Of a DNA stretch of 64,000 nucleotides, positions 10,905-23,279 are shown one piece after another. The first letter of the stretch is position 1; each line of letters begins with the position of its first letter. Both the position numbers and the translations under genes were made by a program. The notes below the pieces were generated by a model, which worked only from the letters and a program-made list of their open reading frames with translations, did not search any database and was not told the DNA's origin. Origin of the DNA: Volutella citrinella (taxonomy: Eukaryota; Ascomycota; Sordariomycetes; Hypocreales; Nectriaceae); the NCBI GenBank assembly GCA_034401135.1, contig JAWZSP010000001.1, positions 3,658,001 to 3,722,000 on the forward strand. The letters run 5' to 3'.

Positions 10905-11993
10905 GGATCAAGGTCGCCGCTTGAGCACCATGTACTGGATACATGGCCGGTGACTCCACACAACGAGGGGCCCTGCCTCAGAGACGTCACCAGAGTGCAG
11001 CGCCTCCATGCCTTGTTCACGGAGCGTTGGCCCCAGGTCGATATGATCACACACATGACATGATTACCACTCGCTAAAAATTCAAGACTCGGGGGGTGGT
11101 TCGAGCTTCGGCTGCAGGGGAGTAGCGAAGCCAATTAGTCAATAACATACATGTAATTAGGGATGCTTGCTGGTCAACATGGGCGTCTTCTTTTTGGGTA
11201 TTGGAAATGGGTTCGATGTTATGATTATGAGGAAGCTCCGTCAACGCAATGCGAGCATGGCAGAGAGGCATTGGTAGATGGGCAGAACTGCTCTTGGATG
11301 TAATGATGACTGAACGAATCTATGAATGCTTCTACTTATGAATCATGCATGTCCAAACTTGAACTTATATGAATGCCTATGTGCAAGCTTCCGTCATGCC
11401 GGTGCAAGTATTAACCATGGAAACTACTTTCAGGCCCCCTAAACGCCGCTGTGTATGTGTTCTTGGCCTCAAGACGGGAAAAAGAATCTGCAATGCACCA
11501 TACAACAATATCACTTTGATCAACCGTGGGTCCCCGCACTTGCAGGCACCTGTCAGATTACTTTTTTTTTTTCTCTTCTTGCTCTCGTCACTCATATCCG
11601 GATACGTCTCCCAAGTTCAATCGTCATCTCGACATTGGGGGGGGGGCTGTGTTCCGCACGTGGCCATGGATGCCTGAGCGGGAGAGGCCGAGGCGTCGAT
11701 ATTTGGTTTGTGGTCCTGCACCGCGGAACCTTGGCAAATCGTACAGTCCCGCTGTGGGGGACATGTTCCCCGGAGACCCCGAGACAGCAGATGCATGCGT
11801 GGTTTCAGCGCCGAGTAATTCTTGGCGAGACAGCGTTGTAGGGCCTACCCTCAGACGCTGACGTAGGTCATATCAACTGAATTGACTCTATGATCTGTAA
11901 TATGCGATATCCGGGCTGTCAACTCCTTACGGCCCGAATGCGGTGGGGATGTTCGTTATTGCGATTGACTGGTTAGTACAGTGAGGAAAGCGT
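10905..11993. other. Convergent intergenic region BUB2 / IZH3-like
   Basis: Holds the 3' flanks of two convergent genes. Contains a T11 run at 11562-11572 and a G10 run at 11637-11646, both places where assembly errors are likely. No gene-like frame was seen. Confidence 0.5.
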
Positions 11994-13499
11994 TCAATAG
12001 GCGGGACAGCCAGCCTCTGCACGGAGGAAGGCATTGGCAAAAAAGGTCTGCATGGCCGTGTAATGGAATAGGATGCCGCCTAGTACAGCAGCATGCCAAA
12101 GATTGTGGCTTCCACCAACGTAGTCAAACATGCCCGGGCACCAACGCTCCGGGATCTTGCTGGCGTAGACGACGGCACCGCCGAAGTAAACGAGAAGGGA
12201 CTTGGTGATGGGGGAGTAAAAGTCGAAGACGAAGTCAAAACCGTGAGAGAGCCCGAGCTGCAGGATCGGCATGAAGCCTGTCAGGGCCAGGCCAACGAAG
12301 AAAGCCACGCGGGCCCAAGCCATGTCGGCACCGTTGAAGGTTGGGTGCCACGGCAGAATGACGCCTCCAATGCCGAGAAGCGCGGTAATGGTCATGTAGA
12401 CCCAGCGGGAGACAGGGTCGCAGTAAAAGGCCGTGTACTCAGTGGTCATGATGGACGCAGCAATCAGCAACGAAATGCCAGTGTAATCGACACAGGCGAA
12501 GAGGGAGATGGCGTTGACATCGGCGACGGCATTCATGGTGTGCCAGATGGTCGAGCAGACAAGGGTAAGGCAGGCCATGACGAAGAAGACGCCAGCCACA
12601 AAAACGTCAGTCTTTGTGCTAAGCGAGAAGTTGCTGCTGCTGGGGTAAAAGTAGAGGGCCACGGCCAGGACCAGGATGAGGCCCAGCGCATGGGACCAGA
12701 TGTTGACCATCTCGTTGGAGACGTTGAATGCGGAGAGGATGCATTCGAGCTTTGATTCCGTGAAACGATAGCCGTTGAGGATGTGTGGGTTTGTCCTCCA
12801 CGGCGTGGGCAGGTCGTTGTAGTGCAGCAGCCGGCCCTGCTTGGCCAGCAGGATTGCCTCTTGGATATGCTCCTCCATGGACTGGGCGGCCCGCATGGCG
12901 CGCTCGATACCCTCGTTGGCGACCCGTCGGCCCTCATCCATGAAGGCCTCGGCGGCATTGGCGGCGTTGGCGAAGCCCTGCTCCCGAAGCTTGTGGGCCC
13001 GAGCCTCGAACTCGGTGAGCATGCCCTCGAGGATCTCGACGCCGACGCGGGCCTTTTCATACTGAGTTCCGGCAGCCTCGAGGCCGTCTTGATACCGATG
13101 CTCCAACGTCTCTACCATGATGTGAAGGCGGCGACGGCCGGCGCCCAGGACCTCCTCCGAGGCCTGCGAGCAGCGACTGCGGACGGCCTGGAGGGTTGCA
13201 AAGGCGCGGGCCAGGCTCGAGTCCTTGGTCAGGTCGGTGTAGCTCTCCAGGAAGTCGAGCCGGCGCTCCAGCTCGGAGAGGAAGAGGTCGACCTTGAGAA
13301 GGAGGCCCTCCTCGCCGTCCATGATGGTGCCGACGATGGACCGTCTCCGGGGGATGAAGAAGGAGTGGCGACGTCGCTTTCGAGGCTCCTGGCCGGGCCC
13401 GGGCTGGGCTCCGGAGGCAGTCGCGGCGGTTGCGGCGGTCGTCTCGCCCTGGGAACGGCCGGAGCAGGTCGAGGTGATGGCGGTGGTAACGTCGGTCAT
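11994..13499 (-). CDS. IZH3: Izh3-like PAQR (adiponectin/progestin receptor, haemolysin III family) membrane protein
   Basis: Seven-transmembrane PAQR protein; yeast Izh proteins influence zinc and lipid homeostasis. Intronless, 501 residues from the ATG at 13499, whose context is CCCACCATGAC. An in-frame ATG at 13622 would add 41 residues but has a poor context. The N-terminal half is cytosolic: a basic RKRRRHSFFIPRRR patch, then a long Ala/Glu/Arg-rich helical, coiled-coil-like region, as in yeast Izh3, which is likewise longer than the other Izh proteins. The membrane half begins after NGYRFTESKLEC. Family metal-site elements are all present: Ser/His in CSTIWH, Asp in FACVDYTG, and the HxxxH pair in GGSHNLWHAAV. 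The last element supports a zinc-dependent lipid-hydrolase-like site, as in AdipoR structures. Subfamily choice rests on the long N-terminal region. Confidence 0.9.
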   Translation of the reverse strand: MTDVTTAITSTCSGRSQGETTAATAATASGAQPGPGQEPRKRRRHSFFIPRRRSIVGTIMDGEEGLLLKVDLFLSELERRLDFLESYTDLTKDSSLARAFATLQAVRSRCSQASEEVLGAGRRRLHIMVETLEHRYQDGLEAAGTQYEKARVGVEILEGMLTEFEARAHKLREQGFANAANAAEAFMDEGRRVANEGIERAMRAAQSMEEHIQEAILLAKQGRLLHYNDLPTPWRTNPHILNGYRFTESKLECILSAFNVSNEMVNIWSHALGLILVLAVALYFYPSSSNFSLSTKTDVFVAGVFFVMACLTLVCSTIWHTMNAVADVNAISLFACVDYTGISLLIAASIMTTEYTAFYCDPVSRWVYMTITALLGIGGVILPWHPTFNGADMAWARVAFFVGLALTGFMPILQLGLSHGFDFVFDFYSPITKSLLVYFGGAVVYASKIPERWCPGMFDYVGGSHNLWHAAVLGGILFHYTAMQTFFANAFLRAEAGCPAY

Positions 13500-14616
13500 G
13501 GTGGGCGAGTTGGGGGGAGGGCTGTCGTGGTTGCAGCGGCTGTTAAATGCCCTCCTGGCTCGCAGGCGATGCGATGCGATGCGGCGTTTGCGATGGGGAT
13601 CTGATGCTCTGTCGGCATTCAATCCTCAACAATATGTATGCGTTGTCGAGATGGCAAGCTATGTTTTGCATGCGTCTCGGTCGAGGGCACGGGTGGCGAG
13701 TGAGGGGTTCAATTGGCTGTCTTGGCTTTTGTGCCGGAGGACGGGCTGTGATCGCGGGAGATGTTGGAGAGGCGACGGTCGCTGCGGGAGGTGATTGGCT
13801 GCGAGGCCGGCTTTGCGGCGATGCCCGCTGCAGGATTCGTCCGGGGTTGAGATCCGGCAAAGGAGAGGGCTTACGGGAGACTCACGGGAAGCGGAAGCAG
13901 GAGCGGATGCTAGGCCAGGGGGTTGCAGTATTCGCGCTGATTGATATTTTGCATCGCCCCAGCGTGTAATTAAGGCAAGGACAAGTTGGACACCGAGTTG
14001 GACACCGAGTTGGTCAACCACTTTGCCACTGGATCACACGCTTGGATTGGGCGCTAGGATTTGGTGATCTGACTGTCCTGGCCTACCGCCAAGCCGGCCG
14101 TTGCATGGGGCCCAAAAAAGCATCTGAAATTGCACGGGCCGAGGAATCCAGTCCAAAAAGCATCATTGGTTAATTACCAAGTACCTAACCAAGGTGTCCG
14201 TACCTCGACCCAATTCCCCCTGAAAGCCACAACACATATCCGTTCCTGTATCGGATCCCACCACGCCGCTTAAACCGTAGGATTCTAAGTATTGGGGGCC
14301 ATGAAGGATTTACTACTGTGCGGACTACGAACCTCGAGTTTGCGGGACGCGATCTGTAACCGGGCAGGGTAAAAAGCCGGCCCCCATGATAAGGCGGCTT
14401 TGTCTCCACAGGAGGCGGTTGTACCTGAGAAAGCGCCCCAGGGTTGGATTGGGGGCAACCTCGCTCCCAATGTTGATCCGACCCGGCGCCCTGGCCGTCA
14501 GCCTCGTCCGGACCAAGCATCAACTCACCTCTGGGTCGTCAGCCTCGCGCCCTCAAGATCCTCACGCCCCCCCTCCCCCCTAGCGATAGAGAGCCACTGT
14601 CGGCTGCTACTTCGAA
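13500..14616. promoter_or_regulatory. Divergent promoter region, IZH3-like / THOC5-like
   Basis: Both flanking genes start here and read away from each other. Contains a small 12-bp tandem repeat (about 2.4 copies, 13984-14012, unit GTTGGACACCGA) and a C-rich tract at 14568-14581 just upstream of the THOC5-like start. No convincing open frame. Confidence 0.5.
13984..14012. repeat. 12-bp tandem repeat, about 2.4 copies
   Basis: The unit GTTGGACACCGA is repeated head to tail in the divergent intergenic region. It is short and perfect; significance is unknown. Confidence 0.7.
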
Positions 14617-15390
14617 ATGGCTATCGAAAAGATTGTGACCGAACCCAATCTTGTGGCTGTTCTCCAGATTTCCGACCAGGCCCGCGACCAAGCCAACTCG
14701 CTCGTCAACCTCGTCGAACAGACCCGCGCCAGCAACGACCCGTCCGCCAACGCCCAAGCAGATATCGCAAAGCAGCAGAAGCACCTCTTCACCAACATAT
14801 CGCAGTTGCGGGGGCTCCACCGAAACGCTTGCTTCTCTGCCCGCGATACCAAGACGGACACAGCAGAGGCGCGACAGGAGGTTGACCGCCTACATCTGCA
14901 GCTACAGAATCTATGCTACGAACAGCGACACCTCCAGGGCGAGATTGCTGCTTGTGAATCCTACGAGTACGGGGTGTCGAATGCGTATTGTGACGAGAAA
15001 TGCGTGCTAACATGCCACACAGCCACAAGTATCAACAGCTTCCACTTATCCCGGTGGAAGATTTCCTGGCCCAACATCCGGATCATCAAAACGATGACGA
15101 TAACACTCTGATGGTCGCTCGCATTGACCACGAGCGAGCGGAGCGAGAGGCACTCGAACAACAGAGACAAGAGCTGCTCAAACGCAAACAGAAGCTGATT
15201 GCCGATAACAAACGAAGAAAGGACGACTTGGCCAGCTTGGACAATGATCTTGAAAAGTTCATTGATGTAAGTTTCTCCTCACGACCGTTCTAGGCGTATT
15301 CTATTGCGTCTTGCCTCCTCTGTTGGATCCAAATCTCACACAATTCAGGCCGCGAAACCCATCCAGAAGCTGTTTGAGAAGGCGCCTTGA
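14617..15390 (+). CDS. THOC5: THO complex subunit 5 (THOC5-like)
   Basis: Nuclear coiled-coil protein of the fungal THOC5/FMIP family, part of the THO/TREX machinery that couples transcription to mRNA export. Exons are 14617-14966, 15023-15266 and 15349-15390 (211 residues). Intron 1 (56 nt) has a textbook GTGCTAACATG branch region. Its removal creates ESYDHKYQQLPLIPVEDFL, the segment typical of the family. The tiny third exon encodes only AAKPIQKLFEKAP before the stop. The protein is largely helical: N-terminal ISDQARDQANSLVNL, a central leucine/glutamine heptad region, and a highly charged C-terminal coil (EREALEQQRQELLKRK). It is much shorter than animal THOC5 but normal for filamentous fungi. 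It is divergently transcribed from the Izh3-like gene. Confidence 0.82.
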
Positions 15391-18300
15391 GTAGCTGGAC
15401 AGAACGCTTGGAATGGCTAGCCCGAGGCGGAGAAATGGCAGCGAAATTGCCGTATCACACTTTAGAAACAAACCAGTGAGTACGGCACGCGTTCGTCTTT
15501 CCCTTGCCAGACACTGATCCGGAGGAGGAAGCAGCGCGTTTCAATCGCGGTCGGCATTCAGGCCAGCTCGATGCCCAACTTCACACCAATTTGGGTCGTA
15601 ATGCGCGCGGAATTGGTGTTTTGGAAATGAGCACGGCACGGATATAATAATTATCACATTGATGCGGATAGATAGATGCCCCGTTGAAATCTCCCAGGGC
15701 GTCGTGGAGCACTGTGGCGTGGCCGATCCAAAGAGGGCAAAGGGCCAAAGAATGGCCCACACTGCAAGGGGCGGCCCATCTCACTTGGCAATTTCGATAT
15801 GGTGGAGCTCTGTGGCCATCATAATTCTCCCAATGGCGTGGGACCCCGGCCAGGAGAGGCCGTTTGAATTTGATGCGAGCCCGAAATCTGATGAATGGCT
15901 TGAACAGCTAATTTCCTTCGTCAGCAACGTCGGCCCCACCGTGAAAGAATTGATTGTTGGCGGGATCACATCTGGCGGGTGGACCGCGAGTCGGCCAAAA
16001 CACCCGGACCAGCCAAGAGCCCAAGGCCCGATCGTGAAGGCTCTGAAGTCCGACTGTCTCCTCTGTAAATACGTATACTCGTACTACGTACCCCATTTGC
16101 TGCCAAGCCTGCACATCATGGATTGAAAGGCGGTCAGTATCCATCGAATCGAGGAACTTGGAAGGCAAGCGCATTGGCAACAGTGGGGACCAGGCCGATC
16201 TAGCGGGGGGGCCAACTACTAGGAGGCCTGATCACGCTGTGAACTTGTGGCTTGTACATGGTATGATGTGATGGGTGTTCAGCCAAGGCTGCCTGGAACT
16301 GAGGAAAATAATACTCGTACATCTCAAGTCTATAATCGCTTGGCTAGATCTACCCGGCCAGCACAGGGAGCGGTCTGCAAGTTAATTTAGTCAATATTGG
16401 CGGCAAATCGTCTTGGGATATGGCCAGGCTTGCCTAGAATGTTGACGAGTCTTTGCAATGTCTCAAGTCGAACAGACATCTATCTTATCATTCCATTTCG
16501 CAGCCAATTACCTTGGGTAAGCGTACGAGCTGACATCAACTGCCTACGGCGCGATTCATTCCTTGTAACCCAACTGCTGGCTGGATGGCTTCCCACTATA
16601 GTAGGTAGTAATTACTAACATAGTGGTAGCTAATCAACAACGAACGAAAATCCTTCGCTGCTGACCAAGAGGATTGAAGTGTGCAAGCACTGTATGTATT
16701 ATTCCTGGGGTCGAGGCCCTGTAGCACCATGTTTGGATGTTGAACGACCTTTTGCTGTAGACGAGCCACGCGCAACATGTGGCCACCGTGCTGCGGCGTG
16801 GTCCAGTCAGCGTCGACTTCGGGCGAACGTTGTCGAGCGGCTGCAGCCCAAGGGCCAGACGCGGGGTTTTGAAACAGAAGCTGCCAACCACCTCTGATGG
16901 CAAGCTTGCAAGCGTGACCTCTTGCTCACCAGGTGAGAACGCATGCGTGACCAAGATCGGTCGCAGCAAAACTCTGAGATGGTGTGGTGAGGCTACGCAA
17001 GGGACCTGATGCTAGTGAGAATGCATCAAAGCTATCACCAGTGGCGTTGTGGTCGAGAGAGCAGCGGAAGCGGTGAGTCTTGCTTGGGCACTGATGAGCA
17101 GCAGTCATCTTGGTTTCTTTCACACATCTACCAGTCTGAGCCTTATGGGTTTGGGGGTGGAGTGGATGGTCACGGCAGTTTCTTTGAGGTTCCCATTCTT
17201 CCTCCATTCCCCTCCTTTGCACATCCCAAAAACTGCACAGTATCTTCATCATTGCAGGGAGAGCGCCTGTGCAGTGCGGGCGGCACTACGTACAGGATTG
17301 ATTAGCTTGGCTAGACCTCGGCAGTGCGCTCACCTGCAGGCGGCGTGCATGTTTTACTACCGCTAGCTGCAGACAGAAGGGCAACGGGCGTCTTCGGGAC
17401 CACGGGTCAATACAGAGGCCGTGACCCCGATGACGCGGGAGTGCATTCGATGTTCGCCAGCCTCGTGGTGGGCGCAACCCCATTCCACGGTGAGGAAGCC
17501 GCTAGAACGAGCCTGCGAATCAGCTTTTAGAACTGGAATGCGGTATGGTCTGACGGGTATGGGGCAGTGGCGGCTAGCACCCATGCAGCAATAAAAAAAA
17601 AAGCCCCGTGTACTTTTGGTACTTGGTAGAATGGGCAAAGTACCTGGGACATCAATCAATTTTTTCCCGCCTGCGCAGGTTGTTGGACCTGGACCATCCA
17701 TGAACCGTCTTAGCGAGAGCCACCCGGCCCAGGGATTCCGAGTGAGATCTAGGCTCTGGAGAGCTGCTGAATAATGGCGCCTGAGTTCCGGAACGCTCCC
17801 CATTATGAAGGGGGAAAGGAAGGCTTGGTTAATTAGTAGGTTCCATATTCGGTGCTTGGGGTCCTCAGCAGCCAAGGGCTCTGCAACAACAGCTAGACCC
17901 GGGACCCTTGAGGGCCCCCATGGGTAGGATCGAGGAATCGTACTTTGGAGACTCGACTAAATGATGCTTGACGATGTTCTGGGGAGACAAATCGAGCCAT
18001 CCGCCTCTTTCGCTTCCCCGTCTGGTACGTGCAATCAGCCGTGACCGCAGCACACATGCTGACGACGCCTTCAACGGTTCTCGTCGGCTACATGTTCTAG
18101 GTCGTGTGGGCGTGTGCCTTACTTGTCAGTGATATGATATCGTTTCGCTGTACTTTGGTGCGCAGCCTGACCAAAGGAGCTAGCAACCTCAGCAAGCTTC
18201 AGCCTTCCTGGGCCTCATGCCTCCCGGCTGAGCCACGCCGAATCTGACGTTGGCCTTGGGTCCGCGGATGTTTAAGCAGCCCTCCCTGGCCGTCATTCGC

Positions 18301-20147
18301 AGTTTCGTAAATCCGAGTGCTGGCACACGAAGCACCACTACGCGTATTTCGGTCTTGGGACGGGGACGGAGAATGAGGGCGGCCCCGCAGCGACGTGTCG
18401 TTTCGCTGGGATTGGGCCGTCTCCCTGCAATTTCACCTTTCTGCGGCTCAGCAGCCCCCCCCCTCCATCACGCAGCTGCCTGCCTGAAAACCAGGGCAAA
18501 ATCCTCACGGTGGGGGAGGCAACCCGGCACTCCCCCAGGGTTTGCGAGCGGGAGATTGCGAGCTTGTACCACAACCACGCCAGCGAAAGGGGCGTCTCTC
18601 TGTCGGACTCTACTGAGCCATCAGTGTGGATTCTTGCGTCCATGGTCTACTGGCCTCGTCCCCATTACCTGCCACGGCCAATCATGGCCCACAAAGCACG
18701 CCGTTCCACTACGGATACCGGGCGCCGGGGGATGCGTGACTGGGGTGCTATCTTGCGAAGCACGGCAAGATGAGCGATGTTGTGGGCTCCGTCGTTGGAA
18801 CTAGGGTGTTGGCGAAGGTACTTGAGAACGCCATTTCGATGACGGCCTCTCCCAAAAGATCGCCACAGCGAGATTTCTGCCAAGCACCTCTATCTCATAA
18901 TACTGCACTAAATAATAGTCCGCCCAACTTCCGGCCCGAAAACTCGCCTCGTTGAATTGTGAAGCAGACATCGGCCTGGAGCCCGCGCGCTGTCATCGAG
19001 CCTGGGCCTGCCTCACCACGGCTACTGCCAGCCGTGTCGTCATCTCGCATGGCACCTACTGGCATCGCGCCCTCGGCCGCGCGTGTGGCACACGCTACCT
19101 CGCCAGACGTGGCTTCGTTCGTCGCCTTGACTCGGGGGATATGAGCTCCGGGAGTGGTGCTTGGATCACCACCCTGGTCGGCCCCATTGATTCCCCCAAA
19201 TGCCTTTTTGCTCTCGCCATGCTATGAGTGAGTCTGCGTAGTACATCCACGACAGGGGTGGCCGGGGGGCTTGGTCAGTGGTGGTAATCAAGAATTTGGA
19301 CCCAAGTACCACTTAAAATTGTGCTGTGTTACATCCAATTGCCTCGCAACCTCAGAGTCTGGGGCCTGGAGGGACGGTGCACCGCCGCAGCCCTTCGCCC
19401 CCGGCCCGCTCGCTGCTGCTGCTGACAACGGTGCTGCTGTCGCAACTTCGCCCTGCTTGATGTTTCGTTTGTCCCACAGGCGTGCCGCCGGAGCCTGGTG
19501 ATTTTTTTCTCGCCAAGTGGTAGATGGAAGGTGACCGAGTACACACGGCGTTATGCTTTGTACCTGCGCACAGTCATACCAATTTGACGGACGACCAGTC
19601 TCCTCTTTGGCCCTGGTGCTAAGGCCTAGCGCTCGTAGTGCCCGGACAGGCATTTTCCAGCGCGCTGCTAATCACAGGTAGGCCCATAGTGCGCCCCCGC
19701 CGAGGGACCCTCCCAGAGTTATTAGTACCCTGGTACTTCCACAGGCCTACGCCCTGACATCGTTCACTGTGGTTCAGCCTTTTGCCCCGACACTCCCCTG
19801 TTTTCCTCCCTGCACTCCCTTGCTGGTCGGTTCTGCGGGTTCTTGGGTTGGGATTTTCGCTAGTACCACTCCCATAACGTCTCGTCCTTCTGCACTTCTC
19901 TTCCTCTGCGACCAATTCCAGTTTCTCTTTCTAACCCTCTCTCCTCTCAATTCCTTCCTCCTCCCTCGCCCCTCTGCCATCGCCATTGCTTCACTTGACA
20001 GGCTTCTCTGCTCGCCTAAGGGTCCTCCTCGCCTTCACCCTCCTCAGCCTGTGGTGCTCTGTGCCTCCTTGGTACTCTGCCTGCCCCTTTCGCCCGTTGG
20101 ACTCCTTCGTCTGGGCTGAGCGCCTCGTCAACCACCAGTAGCCTGCC
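15391..20147. other. 4.76-kb gene-poor region
   Basis: The longest stretch without a supported gene. Open frames of up to 184 codons (18250-18804 +, 17363-17875 -, 15659-16126 +) show no recognisable domain and low-complexity Arg/Ser/Pro composition. No transposon termini, tRNA or rRNA signatures were seen. The last 400 bp (about 19750-20147) are strongly C/T-rich and probably form the promoter and 5' leader of the glycosyltransferase gene. An A10 run lies near 17592. Non-coding RNA, a long leader or a very intron-rich gene cannot be excluded. Confidence 0.45.
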
Positions 20148-22272
20148 ATGTCCATCTTCACCTGGGTCTCGACCCGTGCTGGCGGCCTGAGCACCATTGC
20201 TCTGGTTATTCTCTGCTATTGGGTCATCTCCCGGGAGTACACTCGTGAACAGCATCGATACAAGTATGAACACCCCGACGACCAAGGCTCGTACTACTCG
20301 TCGACCTCGACTATTGGCGCCGGCATTTGGACATACGTATTCGCCTACTACTGCCTCTTCATCCACATCCTCGTCTGCGCCTTTCCCCTTCGTGCCTGTT
20401 GGACAGTCTGGAGTCTCACCCAGGGCCTGAAGCGCGCTGCTCGAAGCAATTCCCTCCTCGACCTGAAGAAGCTTTCAACCCGCCGCGGCTCCTACACCTC
20501 TGTCTCGAGCTCCGAAACCCTCACCTCGAGCCACAATGGCGCGTCTTCCTCTGCCACTAGCGAGGCGGGTGATTTCGAGGACTACGCTGATGGTGTCGCC
20601 CCTGGCATCGACACTGTAGTCCACGCCATTGTCATCCCGAACTACAAGGAGGAGTCCGAAACTTTGAAGGAGACACTGGATGTTCTGGCTACCCACCCGC
20701 GAGCCCACGATTGCTATGATGTAAGCTTTTCTGGCCCAGCACCCTGATTCCCAGGGAAATGCATGAGCCCGACGATATCGTGTTGTTTCCCCATGACTAA
20801 CAACGCGTGCGTTACAGATTTACCTCGGCATGGAGCAGCGCGAGACTGGCGCCGAAACCAAGGCTCTCGGTATCATTCAAGAATTTGCAAAGAAATTCCG
20901 CTCGATTGACTTCACCCTGCACCCTGGAGACATTCCTGGCGAGGCTGCTGGCAAGGGAAGCAACATGGCCTGGGCCGCTCGCAAGCTCAGTGCCAAATAC
21001 CCCAAGGAGATGAGGAAGAACGTCACGATCACGAGCATCGACTGTAAGTATATCCCACCAGTGACTTTCTGCCAATATCTGTCTCGTTTGAACGTGGGTC
21101 CTGACTTTTTTCTTCTAGCCGATAGCCACTTGATGGCTGATTACTTTGTGATCCTGGCCAACATGCACCTTTCGCACCCTGAGACTGCCGCTACCACCAT
21201 TTACTCGGCTCCCGTTATCTTCGACCGCAACGCTCTCCATGTTCCCGCCCTCGTTCGCGTTGCCGATATTTTGTGGTGTGCTGCTGGCATGTCTGGCCTC
21301 TACCCTGGCTCTACCATTTCTCCCCCGACATCGGTGTACTCTCTTCCCCTGGATCTCGTTGATTTCGTTGGCGGCTGGGATGTTGACGGTGAGGCCATCG
21401 GCGAGGATCTTCACATGTACATCAAGTGTTTCTTCGCCACCAACGGACATCTCACCAGCCGCGTCATCAACAGCCCCATCAGCCAGAGCAACGTAACCGC
21501 CGATGCTGGAGAAGGTATTCGAGGGAAGATTGCTGATGTCAAGGCTCGTTACAAGCAGGCCCTGCGCCATATGTGGGGAGCTCTCGATACTGGATTCACC
21601 ATTCGCAAGTTCGTCGAGGTCTGGCAGGATCGCAAGCACACCACCCGAACCTACCAGCCGCTTCACAGCACCTACGGTAACAATGATGGTCTCTTTGTTC
21701 CCGAGAGCCAACTTGTCAACGAGAATGAGAATACCGATCAGGCTCAGGAGAACGGAATCTTTTCGGACATTATCCAGGTCACCGTCAAGGAACCCCACTG
21801 GGAGCGCATTTTCTACATGCTGCACCGAATCTTCGAGGCTCATTTCCTTCCCGTTCACATGGCTGTGCTTGTCGTTGCTTCCACGCTCTACGTGAAACTG
21901 ACCGAGGGCAATGAGGATCCGCACAACTTGGCTTGGATTTTCGACTGGTCAAACATGATTCGGATTTATGGATTCTTCCAGATCGGTTGCTACATGTTCA
22001 TCTACGAGAGCTTCCACCGAGTGGGTGTCGCTGCTCGCGAGCGTGAGATGGTGAAGGCTGGTCTGTCCGAGGGCATGGAGTTCTCCCGCCGGTCGTTCCG
22101 CAAGAACTGGATGGACTATGTCGCAATTCCCATTGTTGCGCCGCTGTATGGTACCATTCCCAGCGCCCAAGCGCTGATCTGCCAGCTTTGGAACCAAGAT
22201 TTGGTCTACACGGTCAGCCAGAAGGCCGTTCGAAGGCAGCCTGGCCTCTCGAGGGCCGAGGAAATGGCTTAA
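20148..22272 (+). CDS. Membrane family-2 glycosyltransferase (processive, fungal GT2 type)
   Basis: Polysaccharide-synthase-like GT2 enzyme embedded in the plasma membrane or secretory pathway. Exons are 20148-20720, 20818-21043 and 21119-22272 (650 residues). Intron 2 is 75 nt with no stop in frame, so unspliced translation would look intact; removing it restores SIDSDSHLMADYF. Two N-terminal hydrophobic segments (about residues 12-27 and 55-85) come before a Ser-rich cytosolic loop. The catalytic domain follows, with VIPNYKEE, the metal-binding DSD (Asp266-Ser-Asp268), the catalytic-type GEDLHMY, and QALRHMW in the place of the processive QxxRW motif. Three to four C-terminal spans include FLPVHMAVLVVASTLYV. 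It resembles the conserved GT2 protein reported to be needed for hyphal growth on solid surfaces in plant-pathogenic fungi. Its sugar substrate is not evident. Confidence 0.88.
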
Positions 22273-23279
22273 TATTCCGACATGATTTCTCTACGCGACG
22301 ATTATATTAATAATGTTTCACTCAGCAATTGGCGCCTGAGTCGAGTGGCGGTGCTGGGGTGTATATAAGGAATGATTCACAGTCTGGGTTCAATTTGGGC
22401 GGACTGGCACAGGGGATTGTGCTTTTTACTTTCTCGAATTGTTCGCTTCGAGTAGAAGCATTTGGCGTTACCGGCAATGGCTGCATCAGCATCACGGTGT
22501 CAGGGTACTGCATAGATCTCGCTCATAGATTTGTCATCATGGGCAGGGAACGTGGAGGGGTGGCGAGGGCAGGGGAGGGGCTGTGTAATTCTGCTGGCTG
22601 GTTTTACGAGGACTGGATGGGGGAGGGCCCGAGGAGAGCGGTTTGGCGAGAGAGGAGAAGGGAAAGAAGGGTTTGGAAATACATCTAATCGAATAGTATT
22701 TAATAACAACATGACCAAGATGCTACGGTATTTTGGTCAGTTACCTCCTCACATCCTTCCAGCCATGTATGTGTGAGCTCGCTTGGAGTTTTCAACTGGA
22801 GAAGAACGGGACACGCCCCAGTACAATAGTCCAACTTGCGTCAACCCCCCCGCATGAGGACGGAAGGCCTATGATTTCTTTTTTTCCTTGGTCTGAGAGC
22901 CGTTCATGCTTGGCTGGCGGCGAGAGGCTGAACGAAGTTGGTGAAGCAGGGCGGCCACGACTTACCTACTGCATGAACCGTTTGGTATCCGAAGTGGCTC
23001 GGAACTTAGTCTGGATTCGGCCAATTAGAGCCGAGCAGGACATGGTTTCAAGTTGAACTTCTCCACTGATGCAACCTTTGAGGAGGAGAGACGGCCGACC
23101 GAGATCCTGGACGACCCGGAATGACAAAATGGCCGCAGGCGGGACCTGATAGTCCATGAAGATGGTGGTACTTAAACCGTTGCTCGCCGTCTTTTCTCGA
23201 TTTGCCCCCTCTGACTTCCGTTTGCTTCACCGGATCCAACATCGCAGCATACACAGCTATCCCCATTACGCCGCATCAC
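22273..23279. other. Intergenic between glycosyltransferase and DJ-1-like gene
   Basis: About 1 kb with the 3' flank of the glycosyltransferase gene and the upstream region of the DJ-1-like gene. Only short, unconvincing frames. Confidence 0.5.

Noticed and set aside
12783..13604. 273-codon + strand frame over the N-terminal part of the Izh3-like gene
   Set aside because: Antisense shadow of an Ala/Glu/Arg-rich coiled-coil coding region; the minus-strand frame has clear PAQR motifs.
13500..13622. Using the upstream ATG at 13622 for the Izh3-like protein
   Set aside because: Poor start context and an Arg/His/Ser-rich extension, whereas the ATG at 13499 has CCCACCATGAC.
15659..16126. 155-codon + strand frame as a gene
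   Set aside because: No recognisable domain, no splice partners, and a composition like the surrounding non-coding sequence.
21115..21924. 269-codon minus-strand frame inside the glycosyltransferase gene
   Set aside because: Shadow of the GT2 coding exon, which carries all the catalytic motifs.
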